Shown: positions 31,397-39,123, numbered from the stretch's first letter. The stretch is DNA of 46,542 nucleotides from UBA2219 sp964612075 (GCA_964612075.1 CAZTFC010000017.1:1-46542), one strand, 5' to 3'. The notes: generated by a model not told the origin, from the sequence alone. Numbers and translations: made by a program.

Positions 31397-32371
31397 ATGA
31401 CCGACAAGAGCATGAAGCAGTTCGTCCAGGGGCATCCTGAGATGAAGTACGTCTTTTTCGGGGGGAAAGGCGGGGTCGGCAAGACCGTGATGGCGGGCGC
31501 CGCCGCGCTCTGGTTCGCCCGGCAGGGGATGAAGACGCTGCTGGCGTCCACCAACCCGGTCCACAGCCTGACCGGCCTTCTGGACCAGGACGTGTTCGGA
31601 AAGCCCACGCCGGTCAACGGGGCGCCGAACCTCTGGGCCTACGAGATCGACACGAAGGACACGATCGAGAAGTCGAAGCACGAGATCAAGGAAAAGGTCG
31701 AGTGGTTCCTGAAGTTCGCCGACATCAAGACCAAGGCCGACGAGTTCGTGGAGAGCGCGACCATGAACCCGGCCTTCGAGGAGTCGGCGATGTTCGAGAA
31801 CATGATCGACCTGATGTTCGAGGACAAGTACCAGGTCTACGTGTTCGACACGGCGCCGACGGCCAACGCCAGGCGCCTGCTGGGGATGTCCAGCGTGTAT
31901 TCCATGTGGGTGAACAAGATGGTCCAGAGCCGGGAGGAGGCCAGGTCGCTCAAGGAGCTCCTCTCCTACAGCGGCAGGAAGGAGAAGTCGGACCCGCTGA
32001 TGGAGTACCTGCTCAACTTCCAGAAGCGCATGGCCCACGCCAAGACGCTCCTGACGGACGCCGGAAAGACCGCCTTCTTCTTCATCACCCTCCCGGAAGC
32101 CCTGCCGATCGCGGTCATCAAGCGGTTCATCAACTGGTTCCACGACTTCGGCATCCCCGTGGGAGGGGTCATCGTCAACATGCTCATCGACCGCTCGTCG
32201 CTGCGCGAGGACACGCCGGAATTCGTCGTGAACCGGGTGGCGATGCAGGACGAGTACATGAAGGAGATCCGCTCCTCGTTCCCGGACGTGCGCGCGACGC
32301 TGCCGCTCCTCGAGACCGAGGTGCGCGGCGTGCCCATGCTCGACCGGATGGTGGAGATCCTGTTTGCATGA
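31397..32371 (+). CDS. ArsA/Get3-like ATPase 2 (natural Asp-to-Asn in switch I)
   Basis: A 324-residue paralogue of ATPase 1, 15 bases downstream. Walker A is GGKGGVGKTV (22-31) with Lys24. Switch I reads STNPVHSLTGLL. Asn53 (codon AAC, 31553-31555) replaces the aspartate equivalent to Get3 Asp57, whose Asn mutant in yeast binds but hardly hydrolyses ATP. Switch II keeps its first half, FDTAPTANARRLLG (150-163), while the following Gly-His is replaced by Ala-Asn. ITLPEALPIAVIKR is the expected C-terminal signature. It has no cysteines. Together with ATPase 1 this suggests an asymmetric heterodimer with one reduced-activity subunit. The stop overlaps the TPR gene start. Confidence 0.88.
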   Translation: MTDKSMKQFVQGHPEMKYVFFGGKGGVGKTVMAGAAALWFARQGMKTLLASTNPVHSLTGLLDQDVFGKPTPVNGAPNLWAYEIDTKDTIEKSKHEIKEKVEWFLKFADIKTKADEFVESATMNPAFEESAMFENMIDLMFEDKYQVYVFDTAPTANARRLLGMSSVYSMWVNKMVQSREEARSLKELLSYSGRKEKSDPLMEYLLNFQKRMAHAKTLLTDAGKTAFFFITLPEALPIAVIKRFINWFHDFGIPVGGVIVNMLIDRSSLREDTPEFVVNRVAMQDEYMKEIRSSFPDVRATLPLLETEVRGVPMLDRMVEILFA

Positions 32372-33006
32372 CGCCGTCCTACCTCGTGCACGGGATCGGC
32401 CTGCTCTACGTCCTTGCGTTCGCGGGGCTGTCCCGCCTGCGCCGCGAGCGGTTTTCCATGCAGTTCGCGGCCGAGAGCCTGTGCATCACCTACATCGCCT
32501 ACGCCGCCGTCCGGTGGGGCGGCGTGTCGCTGCACCCCGTCTATTTCCTGGTCCTGCTGTATTTCCTCACCATGCGCGTCCGCCTGCTGGTCGAAGCCGG
32601 CAACCTGCTCTCCGGGTGGGAGCGGTACCGGCAGGCCCTCGTGGTCTACCGGCTGGCTCTCCGGTTGTTCCCCGACAAGACGTCTCGGCTGATAACGATC
32701 ATCAATATCGCCGCGACATGGCTTAAACTGAAAGCGCCCGGGAAGGCCGTCGAGGCGCTCGAGCCCGAGAGGGAGGGGATCCGCAGGCGGCTGGGGCCGA
32801 AATACAGGGCGGGAAGCACCTATAACCTCGGGATGGCCTATCGCCGCTGCGGCCGGTTCGACGAGGCGCTGCGGGCTTTTCGCGAGGCGGAAGACGCTTT
32901 CCCCCTTTCCAAGTACGCGCTCCTCGCCGGGAAAGCCGTCGAGGAGACGCGCAAGGAGGCCGGATTGACGCCGCCGGCCCCGGGGGAGAGGCGAATTTTC
33001 CCTTAA
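32368..33006 (+). CDS. Membrane protein with N-terminal TM segments and C-terminal TPR repeats
   Basis: 212 residues. Three hydrophobic segments lie at about 4-21, 33-50 and 55-71 (YLVHGIGLLYVLAFAGLS, ESLCITYIAYAAVRWGG, HPVYFLVLLYFLTMRVRLL). The remainder is helical with at least two TPR-like repeats: WERYRQALVVYRLALRLFPD with the helix after it, and TYNLGMAYRRCGRFDEALRA followed by FREAEDAFP. The repeats are probably cytosolic. Its ATG lies in the stop of ATPase 2 (ATGA), so it is translationally coupled and likely part of the same complex. A TPR domain at the membrane could dock the ATPases or their cargo. No named family is recognised. Confidence 0.8.
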   Translation: MTPSYLVHGIGLLYVLAFAGLSRLRRERFSMQFAAESLCITYIAYAAVRWGGVSLHPVYFLVLLYFLTMRVRLLVEAGNLLSGWERYRQALVVYRLALRLFPDKTSRLITIINIAATWLKLKAPGKAVEALEPEREGIRRRLGPKYRAGSTYNLGMAYRRCGRFDEALRAFREAEDAFPLSKYALLAGKAVEETRKEAGLTPPAPGERRIFP

Positions 33007-33060
33007 TTTCCTCCGGTTCCCGTCCGATGAGAACCGTGCGGGCTTTCGGCTTGCATGTTT

Positions 33061-33076
33061 TCGAACCGGTGTTCGA
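33061..33076 (+). promoter_or_regulatory. Perfect palindrome just before the hpt ribosome site
   Basis: TCGAAC-CGGT-GTTCGA, 16 bases, ends two bases before the GGAGGAG ribosome site of the next gene. It could be an operator or a small hairpin affecting translation. The rest of the 84-base gap has a weak CGGTTC/GAACCG stem (about 33014-33036) and no T tract. Confidence 0.35.
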
Positions 33077-33090
33077 CGGAGGAGAACGAC

Positions 33091-33468
33091 ATGACGGAAG
33101 GGACCGGGCCCCCCCCGATCGACCGGACCGTGCTCGAAGGGATACGCATGCTGGAAGGTCCGGACAGGCAAGGGCTGCTGGAAAAGGTGGTTTCCCTTTT
33201 TCTGTCCGACTCACTGAAGCACATGGAAAGGATACGGGCTTCGGCGGAAGCGGGCGATCCCGAATCGCTGCGGCGCGCCGCCCACACCCTGAAATCGAGC
33301 AGCGCGAACGTCGGCGCGACGGGGGTGTCGGAGATCTGCCGGAAGATCGAGGCGGAAACGGCCGAAGGGAATCCTCCGGCCTCCGGCGGCCCGCTGTTCG
33401 AAAAACTGGAAAGCGAATATCGTTCCGCCTGCAGCGAACTGCGGGCGATCCTGGACTCCGTCCGTTGA
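33091..33468 (+). CDS. Hpt (histidine phosphotransfer) domain protein
   Basis: A 125-residue stand-alone Hpt protein. His65 in RRAAHTLKSSSANVGA is the expected phosphoryl-accepting histidine within a four-helix bundle (helices at about 10-50, 58-76, 80-95, 103-124). It would shuttle phosphate between a receiver domain and the response regulator encoded 16 bases downstream. No histidine kinase is nearby, so the input kinase must be elsewhere. ATG 33091 has GGAGGAG upstream; an in-frame ATG at 33055 lies before the palindrome and is disfavoured. Confidence 0.88.
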   Translation: MTEGTGPPPIDRTVLEGIRMLEGPDRQGLLEKVVSLFLSDSLKHMERIRASAEAGDPESLRRAAHTLKSSSANVGATGVSEICRKIEAETAEGNPPASGGPLFEKLESEYRSACSELRAILDSVR

Positions 33469-33484
33469 GAGGCGGCAGGCGCTG

Positions 33485-35569
33485 ATGGCGACCCGAACCG
33501 AAAAAGAACCGCTTATCCTGGTGGTCGACGACGATGGGGGGACCCGCCTTCTGGCCGAGGCCGCGCTGCGGAAGGCGGGGTATGCCGTGGTGAACGCGGC
33601 CGACGGCGCGGAAGGGGTCGAGGCCTGCTGGCGGTTCCGGCCGGACCTCATCCTGATGGACGCCGTGATGCCCGGCATGGACGGCTTCACCGCGGTCCGC
33701 AGCATCCGCGGGATGTCCGGGGGGGAGCACATCCCGATCGTGATGATGACGGGACTGGACGACCTGGCTTCCATCCAGAAGGCGTACGAGGTCGGCATCA
33801 CGGATTTCGCCACCAAGCCGGTCAACTGGGTGGTCCTCGGCTACCGGGTCGGCTTCATCCTGGCCGCGAGCCGGGCCTTCCTCGACTTGGCCCGCAGCGA
33901 GGCGAAGACCCGGGCCCTCGTGCGCGCGATCCCGGACCTGATCTTCCGGATCGGCAGCGACGGGACCGTGCTGGACCTCGTGGCGGGAAACGGGGGGACG
34001 TCCCCTTCCATCGGCCGGGCGGAGGGGAGGAAGATCGCGGAGGTCCTCCCCGAGGAGGCGGCGGGACAGGCGCTGCGGAGCGCGGAGACGGCCCGGAGCA
34101 CCGGCGGCATCCAATGGTTCGAGTACGCGCTTTCCTCCGGCGGCGAAACGCGCAGCTACGAGGCGCGCGTGGTGGCGCTGCCGGACGGGGAGTCGCTGTT
34201 CATCTCCCGGGACATGACGGACCGGAAGAGGGCCGAGGAGCAGCTCGCCTACATGGCGTACCACGACGCCCTCACCGGGCTGCCCAATCGCGTCACGTTC
34301 AAGGAGAGGCTGGAGTACGAGATCGCGAACGCCCGCCGGCGGAAGGAGATGGTCGGCGTCATCATCTTCGACCTGGACCGGTTCAAGGAGGTCAACGACA
34401 CCCTCGGCCACGCGGCCGGGGACCGGCTCCTCGTGCAGGTGGCGGACCGGCTGAGGAACGTGCTGCGGGAGACGGACACCGTGGCGCGGGTCGGAGGCGA
34501 CGAGTTCTGCGCCATCCTCCCGGGGCAGACCGATCCCTGCGGCTCGGCCGAGGCGTGCCGCAGGATCCGGAAATCGCTCGAGTCCCCGTTCGTCATCGAC
34601 GGGAAGATGGTGAACGTGACCGCCAGCCTGGGGATCAGCATGTACCCGGTCGACGGCGAAACCCCCGCCGTGCTCGTGAAGAACGCCGACATCGCCATGT
34701 ACCGGGCGAAGTCGGACGGCAGGAACACCTTCCAGTCCTTCGCGTCGGAGATGGGCGTGGAGGTGACCGAGCGGTCCCGGCTGGAGGGCGAGCTGCGGGC
34801 GGCCTGCGGGAACGGCGAGTTCGTCGTTCACTACCAGCCCGAGATCGACCTGGTCACCGGCCGTATCGTGGGCGCGGAGGCGCTCGTCCGCTGGCGGAAC
34901 CCGGGCGGGGAGATGCTGCTGCCGCCGCAGTTCATCGAGCTGGCGGAGGAGATCGGGACGATCATCCCCATGAGCGAGTTCGTCTTCCGGACCGCCTGCC
35001 TGCAGGTGAAGGAGTGGAAGTCGCGCGGCGTTACGCCCTTCCGGGTCTCGGTCAACGTGTCGGCTCACCTCTTCAGGAAGTACGACCTGGCGGGAACGAT
35101 CGCGAACATCCTCGAGGAGACGGGGGTCGGGCCGGATTCGCTCGGGCTGGAGATCACCGAGACCACGGCGATGCACAACATGGAGGAGACCCTCAAGACG
35201 CTGCGCCGGCTGGAAGGGCTCTCCGTCCGCGCGGCGATGGACGACTTCGGGACCGGCTATTCCTCCCTGGCCTGCCTGAGGAAGTTCCCGATCCAGCTTC
35301 TGAAAATCGACCAGACGTTCATCCGGGACCTGGAGCGCAACGCCGAGGACCGGACGATCGTGAAGGCGATCCTGGCGATGGCCGGCGCCCTGAACATCGA
35401 GGTCGTCGCCGAGGGCGTGGAACGGGCGGGGCAGGCGGAGCTGTTGAAGGAGCTGGGATGCCGCCTGGCCCAGGGTTTCCATTTCGGCAGGCCCGTGCCG
35501 CCGGCGGAGTTCACCGCGCTGCTGGAGAAGTCCTTCAGGGAGACCCGGTTATCGGCGCCTTCCCCGTGA
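33485..35569 (+). CDS. Response regulator with PAS, GGDEF and EAL domains (c-di-GMP turnover)
   Basis: 694 residues. The receiver domain covers about 8-125, with acidic residues 15-17, phospho-acceptor Asp59 and a lysine in FATKPVN. A PAS-like domain follows (about 145-255, AIPDLIFRIGSDGTVLDLVA, then FISRDMTDRKRAEEQL). The diguanylate cyclase domain has an intact GGDEF at 337-341 and an RETD inhibitory I-site five residues upstream. The phosphodiesterase domain has EAL at 465-467, EITET, DDFGTGYSS, LKIDQTFIRD and EGVER. All catalytic residues for both activities seem present, so the balance is probably set by phosphorylation from the Hpt protein and by PAS input. Its 3' end overlaps the convergent gene by 35 bases. 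Confidence 0.93.
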   Translation: MATRTEKEPLILVVDDDGGTRLLAEAALRKAGYAVVNAADGAEGVEACWRFRPDLILMDAVMPGMDGFTAVRSIRGMSGGEHIPIVMMTGLDDLASIQKAYEVGITDFATKPVNWVVLGYRVGFILAASRAFLDLARSEAKTRALVRAIPDLIFRIGSDGTVLDLVAGNGGTSPSIGRAEGRKIAEVLPEEAAGQALRSAETARSTGGIQWFEYALSSGGETRSYEARVVALPDGESLFISRDMTDRKRAEEQLAYMAYHDALTGLPNRVTFKERLEYEIANARRRKEMVGVIIFDLDRFKEVNDTLGHAAGDRLLVQVADRLRNVLRETDTVARVGGDEFCAILPGQTDPCGSAEACRRIRKSLESPFVIDGKMVNVTASLGISMYPVDGETPAVLVKNADIAMYRAKSDGRNTFQSFASEMGVEVTERSRLEGELRAACGNGEFVVHYQPEIDLVTGRIVGAEALVRWRNPGGEMLLPPQFIELAEEIGTIIPMSEFVFRTACLQVKEWKSRGVTPFRVSVNVSAHLFRKYDLAGTIANILEETGVGPDSLGLEITETTAMHNMEETLKTLRRLEGLSVRAAMDDFGTGYSSLACLRKFPIQLLKIDQTFIRDLERNAEDRTIVKAILAMAGALNIEVVAEGVERAGQAELLKELGCRLAQGFHFGRPVPPAEFTALLEKSFRETRLSAPSP

Positions 35570-36506
35570 AGTTGATCTCCAGCCGGACCGTCCCTCCCAG
35601 GACGGTCTTGCGGCTGCCGTCATCCTCCCGCGGCCAGTTGATGTCGGGCTCCAGCTCGTAGTACAGCCAGCTCCGGAGGAAGTTGCGGCGGTACCGGGTG
35701 TAGACCCGGTAGTTCTCCACGACGGTCGACGGGCGGGTCCTTGCCGCCATGCCGGCGCCGAAGGTTATGGCGCTCTGCCGGGAGAGCAAATACCGGACGG
35801 ACAGGTCGCTCCCCAGGCCCAACCCGCTCGTGCTTTCCTTCATATCGGTGGTGTTGATCCAGTACATCATCGTCGCCGGGCCGAGCGGCCGCTCGAAGTT
35901 GATCTCGTTCGTCTCCCCGAAGCCGTCCCTCGCGTCCCAGTACGGCGTCACGGCGAACCGGCCGATGATCTGGTGCCCGAGCTCCCGCGCGTGGACCAGC
36001 CGTACCCTCGTGAACGCGGTCGGGTCCGTGCGGATCCGGACCCCGGCGCCGGCGAAGAGGATCGTGTTGCGCGTCCGGACCAGGTCGTACGCCAGCTCCG
36101 TGGAGGCCCGGCCGTCCGTTGCGAGCTGCGACAGGCCGGGGTTCCCCGGATCTTCCGGCGTGGTGGCGTTGGGGTCGCCCTGGTTCTCCCCCGAGATCAG
36201 CAGCCGCAGTCTCCCTTTCAGCAGCGGCAGGCGGATCCGGACGCGTGCCCGGACCCGATACTCGAAACCGTCCCTCTCGTCCCACCGGAAGTCGTTCGTC
36301 AGCCGCGCCGAGGAAACGGAGTTGTCCGCCTGGGAGAGGAGGTCGTCCGCGAAGAACTGGTCGAACCAGACGACGGTGCCGTACAGGTCGTGCTCGACGG
36401 AGGCGTGGTACCGGTCGAACCAGGCGTTGTCCAGGGCGATTGCCGGCGGGGCCGGGAAGGAAAGGACCGCCAGCGCCGCGATGAGGAGGAATATCCGCCG
36501 GGTCAT
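35535..36506 (-). CDS. Predicted outer-membrane beta-barrel-like protein, unknown function
   Basis: 323 residues with a Sec signal peptide (RRIFLLIAALAVLSFPAPPAIALD) and cleavage after ALA or nearby. The mature part has many alternating polar/aromatic beta strands, such as FEYRVRARVRIRLP, LRLLISGEN, TILFAGAGVRIRTD, ITFGAGMAARTRPS and WLYYELEPDINWP, and ends TVRLEINFTGKAP. This pattern suits a barrel of about 12 strands. I do not recognise a family. ATG 36506 is the start that gives the signal peptide; the ribosome site is weak. It overlaps the c-di-GMP gene at the 3' end (35535-35569), and its neighbours do not point to a role. Confidence 0.7.
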   Translation of the reverse strand: MTRRIFLLIAALAVLSFPAPPAIALDNAWFDRYHASVEHDLYGTVVWFDQFFADDLLSQADNSVSSARLTNDFRWDERDGFEYRVRARVRIRLPLLKGRLRLLISGENQGDPNATTPEDPGNPGLSQLATDGRASTELAYDLVRTRNTILFAGAGVRIRTDPTAFTRVRLVHARELGHQIIGRFAVTPYWDARDGFGETNEINFERPLGPATMMYWINTTDMKESTSGLGLGSDLSVRYLLSRQSAITFGAGMAARTRPSTVVENYRVYTRYRRNFLRSWLYYELEPDINWPREDDGSRKTVLGGTVRLEINFTGKAPITGSP

Positions 36507-36593
36507 GGATGCCGCCGCCGCTTCCGCATTCCCTAAAGTGTACCACCCGTCCCGCGATCCTCTGTAGACTGTGTGGCAGGGAGGGAACACGAC

Positions 36594-37181
36594 ATGAAGG
36601 TCCTGGCGATCAACGGCAGCGCGCGCAGGGACGGGAACACGGCCCTGCTTCTGCGGTGCGCGCTGGAGGAGCTGTCGAAGGAAGGGTTCGAAACCGAGCT
36701 GGTCCAGATGTCCGGGATGGAGATCCGCGGCTGCACCGCGTGCCTGAAGTGCTTCGCGAACAAGGACCGCCGCTGCGCGGTCCCGGGCGACGCGGCCAAC
36801 GGGCTGATCGGGAAGATGGACGCCGCCGACGGAGTCCTGCTCGGGTCCCCCACGTATTTCACGGACGTTTCCGCGGAGATGAAGGCGCTGATCGACCGCG
36901 CCGGCTTCGTCGCCAAGGCCAACGGCGACATGTTCCGCCGGAAGGCGGGGGCGGCGGTGGTGGCGGTCCGGCGGGCCGGGGCCATCCACGCCTTCGACAC
37001 GCTGAACCACTTCTTCCTGATCGGTCAGATGATCGTCCCCGGGTCGAGCTACTGGAACGTCGGCCTGGGGCTGCACCCCGGCGACGCGGAGAAGGACGGC
37101 GAGGGGATCCGGACGATGCGGACGCTCGGGCAGAACATGGCCTGGCTCCTGAAGGCGTTGCGGGCGGCGGAGGGAAGCTGA
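36594..37181 (+). CDS. Iron-sulfur flavoprotein (NADPH-dependent FMN reductase family), second copy
   Basis: 195 residues, flavodoxin-like. FMN loop MKVLAINGSARRDGNTALL. Cysteines 47, 50, 53 and 61 form C-X2-C-X2-C-X7-C (RGCTACLKCFANKDRRC), the Isf-type cluster motif, and LGSPTYFTDVSAEMKALIDR follows as in the protein at 811-1380. The C-terminal half differs and has a HAFDTLNHFFLIGQMIVPGS segment seen in the larger Isf-like enzymes. ATG 36594 follows GGGAGGG. Its function is probably electron transfer or reduction of small acceptors; the partner is unknown. Confidence 0.85.
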   Translation: MKVLAINGSARRDGNTALLLRCALEELSKEGFETELVQMSGMEIRGCTACLKCFANKDRRCAVPGDAANGLIGKMDAADGVLLGSPTYFTDVSAEMKALIDRAGFVAKANGDMFRRKAGAAVVAVRRAGAIHAFDTLNHFFLIGQMIVPGSSYWNVGLGLHPGDAEKDGEGIRTMRTLGQNMAWLLKALRAAEGS

Positions 37182-37203
37182 ACGCCGGGACGGCGGCGCG
37201 AAG

Positions 37204-37512
37204 CTACCGGCGGCGGGAAGGGAAGCGGGGGTTCCCCGGGGCGGGCAGCGGGTGCTTCGGGTAGACGATCGTCATTCCGGGATTGTTGAAGAACCTCTCT
37301 CCCGGGACGTATTCGACCCGTTCCGGGTACCGGTCGAGATATTCCCGCACCGCGGAACGGAGGTCTCCGCCGCGGCCCGAGGAGCCGTAGCCGTGGACCA
37401 CGCGGATCGGGCCTGCGTCGCCGGAGCGGAGCCGGCGGTTGCACGCCTCGCTCAGGCGTGCGACCGCCTCCGCCACGCGCAGCCCGTGGAGATCGATCTC
37501 GAAGTCGGCCAT
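37204..37512 (-). CDS. Small Smr-domain protein
   Basis: 102 residues, essentially one Smr (MutS2 C-terminal-like) domain. The two motifs are FEIDLHGLRVAEAV at residues 4-17 and VVHGYGSSGRGGDLRSAVREYL at about 38-59. Smr domains bind or nick nucleic acids, in MutS2 acting on collided ribosomes or branched DNA; single-domain versions are poorly known. The C-terminus is basic (NPRFPSRRR). Its ATG lies ten bases after the dtd stop on the same strand, so the two form an operon. Confidence 0.85.
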   Translation of the reverse strand: MADFEIDLHGLRVAEAVARLSEACNRRLRSGDAGPIRVVHGYGSSGRGGDLRSAVREYLDRYPERVEYVPGERFFNNPGMTIVYPKHPLPAPGNPRFPSRRR

Positions 37513-37522
37513 CCGCCCGCGC

Positions 37523-37963
37523 TCACCGTTCCAGGAGCAGGGTGACCGGCCCGTCGTTCACGAGCGACACCTCCATCGAGGCGCGGAAAACGCCGGTGGC
37601 CACCGGCACGGGAGAGACGGACCGCAGGTACGCGACCGCCTTCCCGTAGAGCTCCTCTGCGATTTCCGGGGGGGCCGCGGCGTCGAATCCCGGCCGGTTC
37701 CCCCTGGCGACGTCGCCGTACAGGGTGAACTGCGAAACCAGCAGGATCCCGCCTCCCGCATCGACCACGTTCCGGTTCATCCGCCCTTCCGGGTCCTCAA
37801 ATACGCGTAATTTCAACAGCTTGTCGCATATCCAGCGCGCCTGGTCCTCACCGTCGCCCCGGCCGACGCCCAGCAGCACGAGCAGCCCGGGACCGATGCC
37901 GCCGACGACCTCTCCCCCGACGGCGACCGACGCGCGCGACACCCTCTGGACCACGGCCCTCAA
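37523..37963 (-). CDS. dtd: D-aminoacyl-tRNA deacylase
   Basis: A 146-residue homodimeric proofreading enzyme that hydrolyses D-amino acids (and glycine from tRNA-Ala) off tRNA. Conserved motifs are present: SQFTLYGD around residue 80 and the cross-subunit NDGPVT near the C-terminus (usually NxGPVT). The N-terminus RAVVQRVSRASV is standard, which fixes the start as TTG at 37961-37963, an uncommon codon, with GGAGG 11 bases upstream. It is first in a short operon with the Smr protein and is divergent from the Fur-family gene. Confidence 0.95.
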   Translation of the reverse strand: MRAVVQRVSRASVAVGGEVVGGIGPGLLVLLGVGRGDGEDQARWICDKLLKLRVFEDPEGRMNRNVVDAGGGILLVSQFTLYGDVARGNRPGFDAAAPPEIAEELYGKAVAYLRSVSPVPVATGVFRASMEVSLVNDGPVTLLLER

Positions 37964-38057
37964 GAATCCACACGCCTCCGGTAAAAACCGCTAAAGGAAT
38001 CCGGGAGATTTTCCGACAAATAGTATAGGGGAAGTGCGTCCTCGAAAGGAGCGATTC

Positions 38058-38456
38058 GTGAACGGGAAGAAGACCCGCAACACGCGGCAGCGCACCCTGA
38101 TCCTGGAGATCCTCCGCTCGGGAAACGCTCACCTCACGGCGGAGGAAGTCCTACAGAAGGCTCGGAAAAAGCTCCCGACCGTGAGCCTCGGGACCGTCTA
38201 CCGGAACCTGCACTATCTGCGGCACCATGGATACGCGCGCGAGGTCCGGAACGGGGACAACGGCCCCGCCCGCTTCGAGGCGGCCGGCGCCGTGCACGCG
38301 CATTTCCATTGCCGTTCCTGCAACAAGGTTCGCAACATACAGCTCCCCCGGGAGCTCGTGGAGACGCATTGGACCGGATCGGGCCCGATCGCCTCGGTTT
38401 CCGTGCTCGACCTGCACCTGATCGGGGACTGCTCCAACTGCGCGCATTCCCGCTGA
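38058..38456 (+). CDS. Fur-family metalloregulator, second copy
   Basis: 132 residues. DNA-binding region: NTRQRTLILEILRSGNAHLTAEEV and LPTVSLGTVYRNLHYLRHHGY. Metal ligands include His in AHLT, a His-rich HAHFHCRSCNKV stretch and two C-X-X-C pairs (CRSC and CSNC) for structural zinc. A GTG start at 38058 is chosen because AAGGAG lies seven bases upstream; an earlier in-frame GTG at 38034 lacks a site. No target gene is adjacent. Type (Fur, PerR or Zur) cannot be assigned safely; the compact C-terminus and ligand pattern resemble PerR/Fur-like deltaproteobacterial proteins. Confidence 0.85.
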   Translation: MNGKKTRNTRQRTLILEILRSGNAHLTAEEVLQKARKKLPTVSLGTVYRNLHYLRHHGYAREVRNGDNGPARFEAAGAVHAHFHCRSCNKVRNIQLPRELVETHWTGSGPIASVSVLDLHLIGDCSNCAHSR

Positions 38457-38464
38457 GGAAAGGA

Positions 38465-38503
38465 ACAGCCCGCGGATCCGGACGTTCCGCGGGCTGTTTT
38501 TTT
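38465..38503 (+). terminator. Rho-independent terminator after the Fur-family gene
   Basis: ACAGCCCGCGGA (38465-38476) pairs perfectly with TCCGCGGGCTGT (38486-38497), followed by seven T residues. It lies between convergent genes and may also help end yceI transcription. Confidence 0.9.
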
Positions 38504-38526
38504 GCTTCGGAGCGGCTGTTTTCCGG

Positions 38527-39123
38527 CTACGCGCCCGGCTTCCGGTAGATCTCCAGGTCGATGGTGATCTCGACCTCGTCGCCCACGACCACGCCGCCGG
38601 CTTCCAGCGCCTTGTTCCAGGTCAGCCCGAAATCCTTCCGGTTGATCGTGGTGGTCGCCTGCCCGCCCACGCGGACGTTGCCCTGCATGTCCTTGATGGC
38701 GGGCGTCGGGCCTTCGACGTCGAGCGCGACTTCCTTCGTGACGCCGCGAAGCGTCAGGTCCCCGGTAACTTTGAGGCGTCCTTCCCCGGCCTTCTCCACC
38801 CGCTTCGACTTGAAGGTGATGGCCGGGTATTTCGCCGCATCGAGGAAGTCGGCGCTGCGGAGATGGTCGTCGCGCTGCTTGATGCGGGTGTTGATCGAGT
38901 TCGCGTCTATGGTGACTTCGGCGTGCGACTTGGTGATGTCCTTCTCGTCGTAATGGACCGTGGCCGACACCTTCTCGAAGTCGCCCCGCACGTTGGAGAC
39001 CATCAGGTGGCGGACCTTGAACTGCACCGCCGAGTGGGCCGCGTCGAACACCCACGGGGCCGCGAGCGCCAGCCCCGGAACGCCGAGAACCAGAAGAGCC
39101 GCCAGGATCGAGATCTTTCTCAT
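38527..39123 (-). CDS. YceI-family periplasmic lipid-binding-like protein
   Basis: 198 residues with a cleavable signal peptide (MRKISILAALLVLGVPGLALA|A). The mature protein is the lipocalin-like YceI barrel: WVFDAAHSAVQFKVRHLMVSNVRGDF, ATIDANSI-type strands, HLRSADFLDAAKYPAITFKS, GDLTLRGVTKEVALDV and INRKDFGLTWN. Family members bind isoprenoid-like or other amphiphilic molecules in the periplasm and are often stress- or base-induced. It has GGAGG upstream of the ATG. It is a single gene; the downstream neighbour is convergent. Confidence 0.92.
   Translation of the reverse strand: MRKISILAALLVLGVPGLALAAPWVFDAAHSAVQFKVRHLMVSNVRGDFEKVSATVHYDEKDITKSHAEVTIDANSINTRIKQRDDHLRSADFLDAAKYPAITFKSKRVEKAGEGRLKVTGDLTLRGVTKEVALDVEGPTPAIKDMQGNVRVGGQATTTINRKDFGLTWNKALEAGGVVVGDEVEITIDLEIYRKPGA

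Noticed and set aside
30407..32371. Arsenite efflux ATPase (ArsA) function for the two ATPases
   Set aside because: Neither protein contains a cysteine, each is a single domain, and no arsB, arsD or arsenic-sensing arsR gene is adjacent.
33007..33060. Terminator or c-di-GMP riboswitch between the TPR gene and hpt
   Set aside because: Only a weak six-pair stem is present, with no T tract and no c-di-GMP aptamer core.
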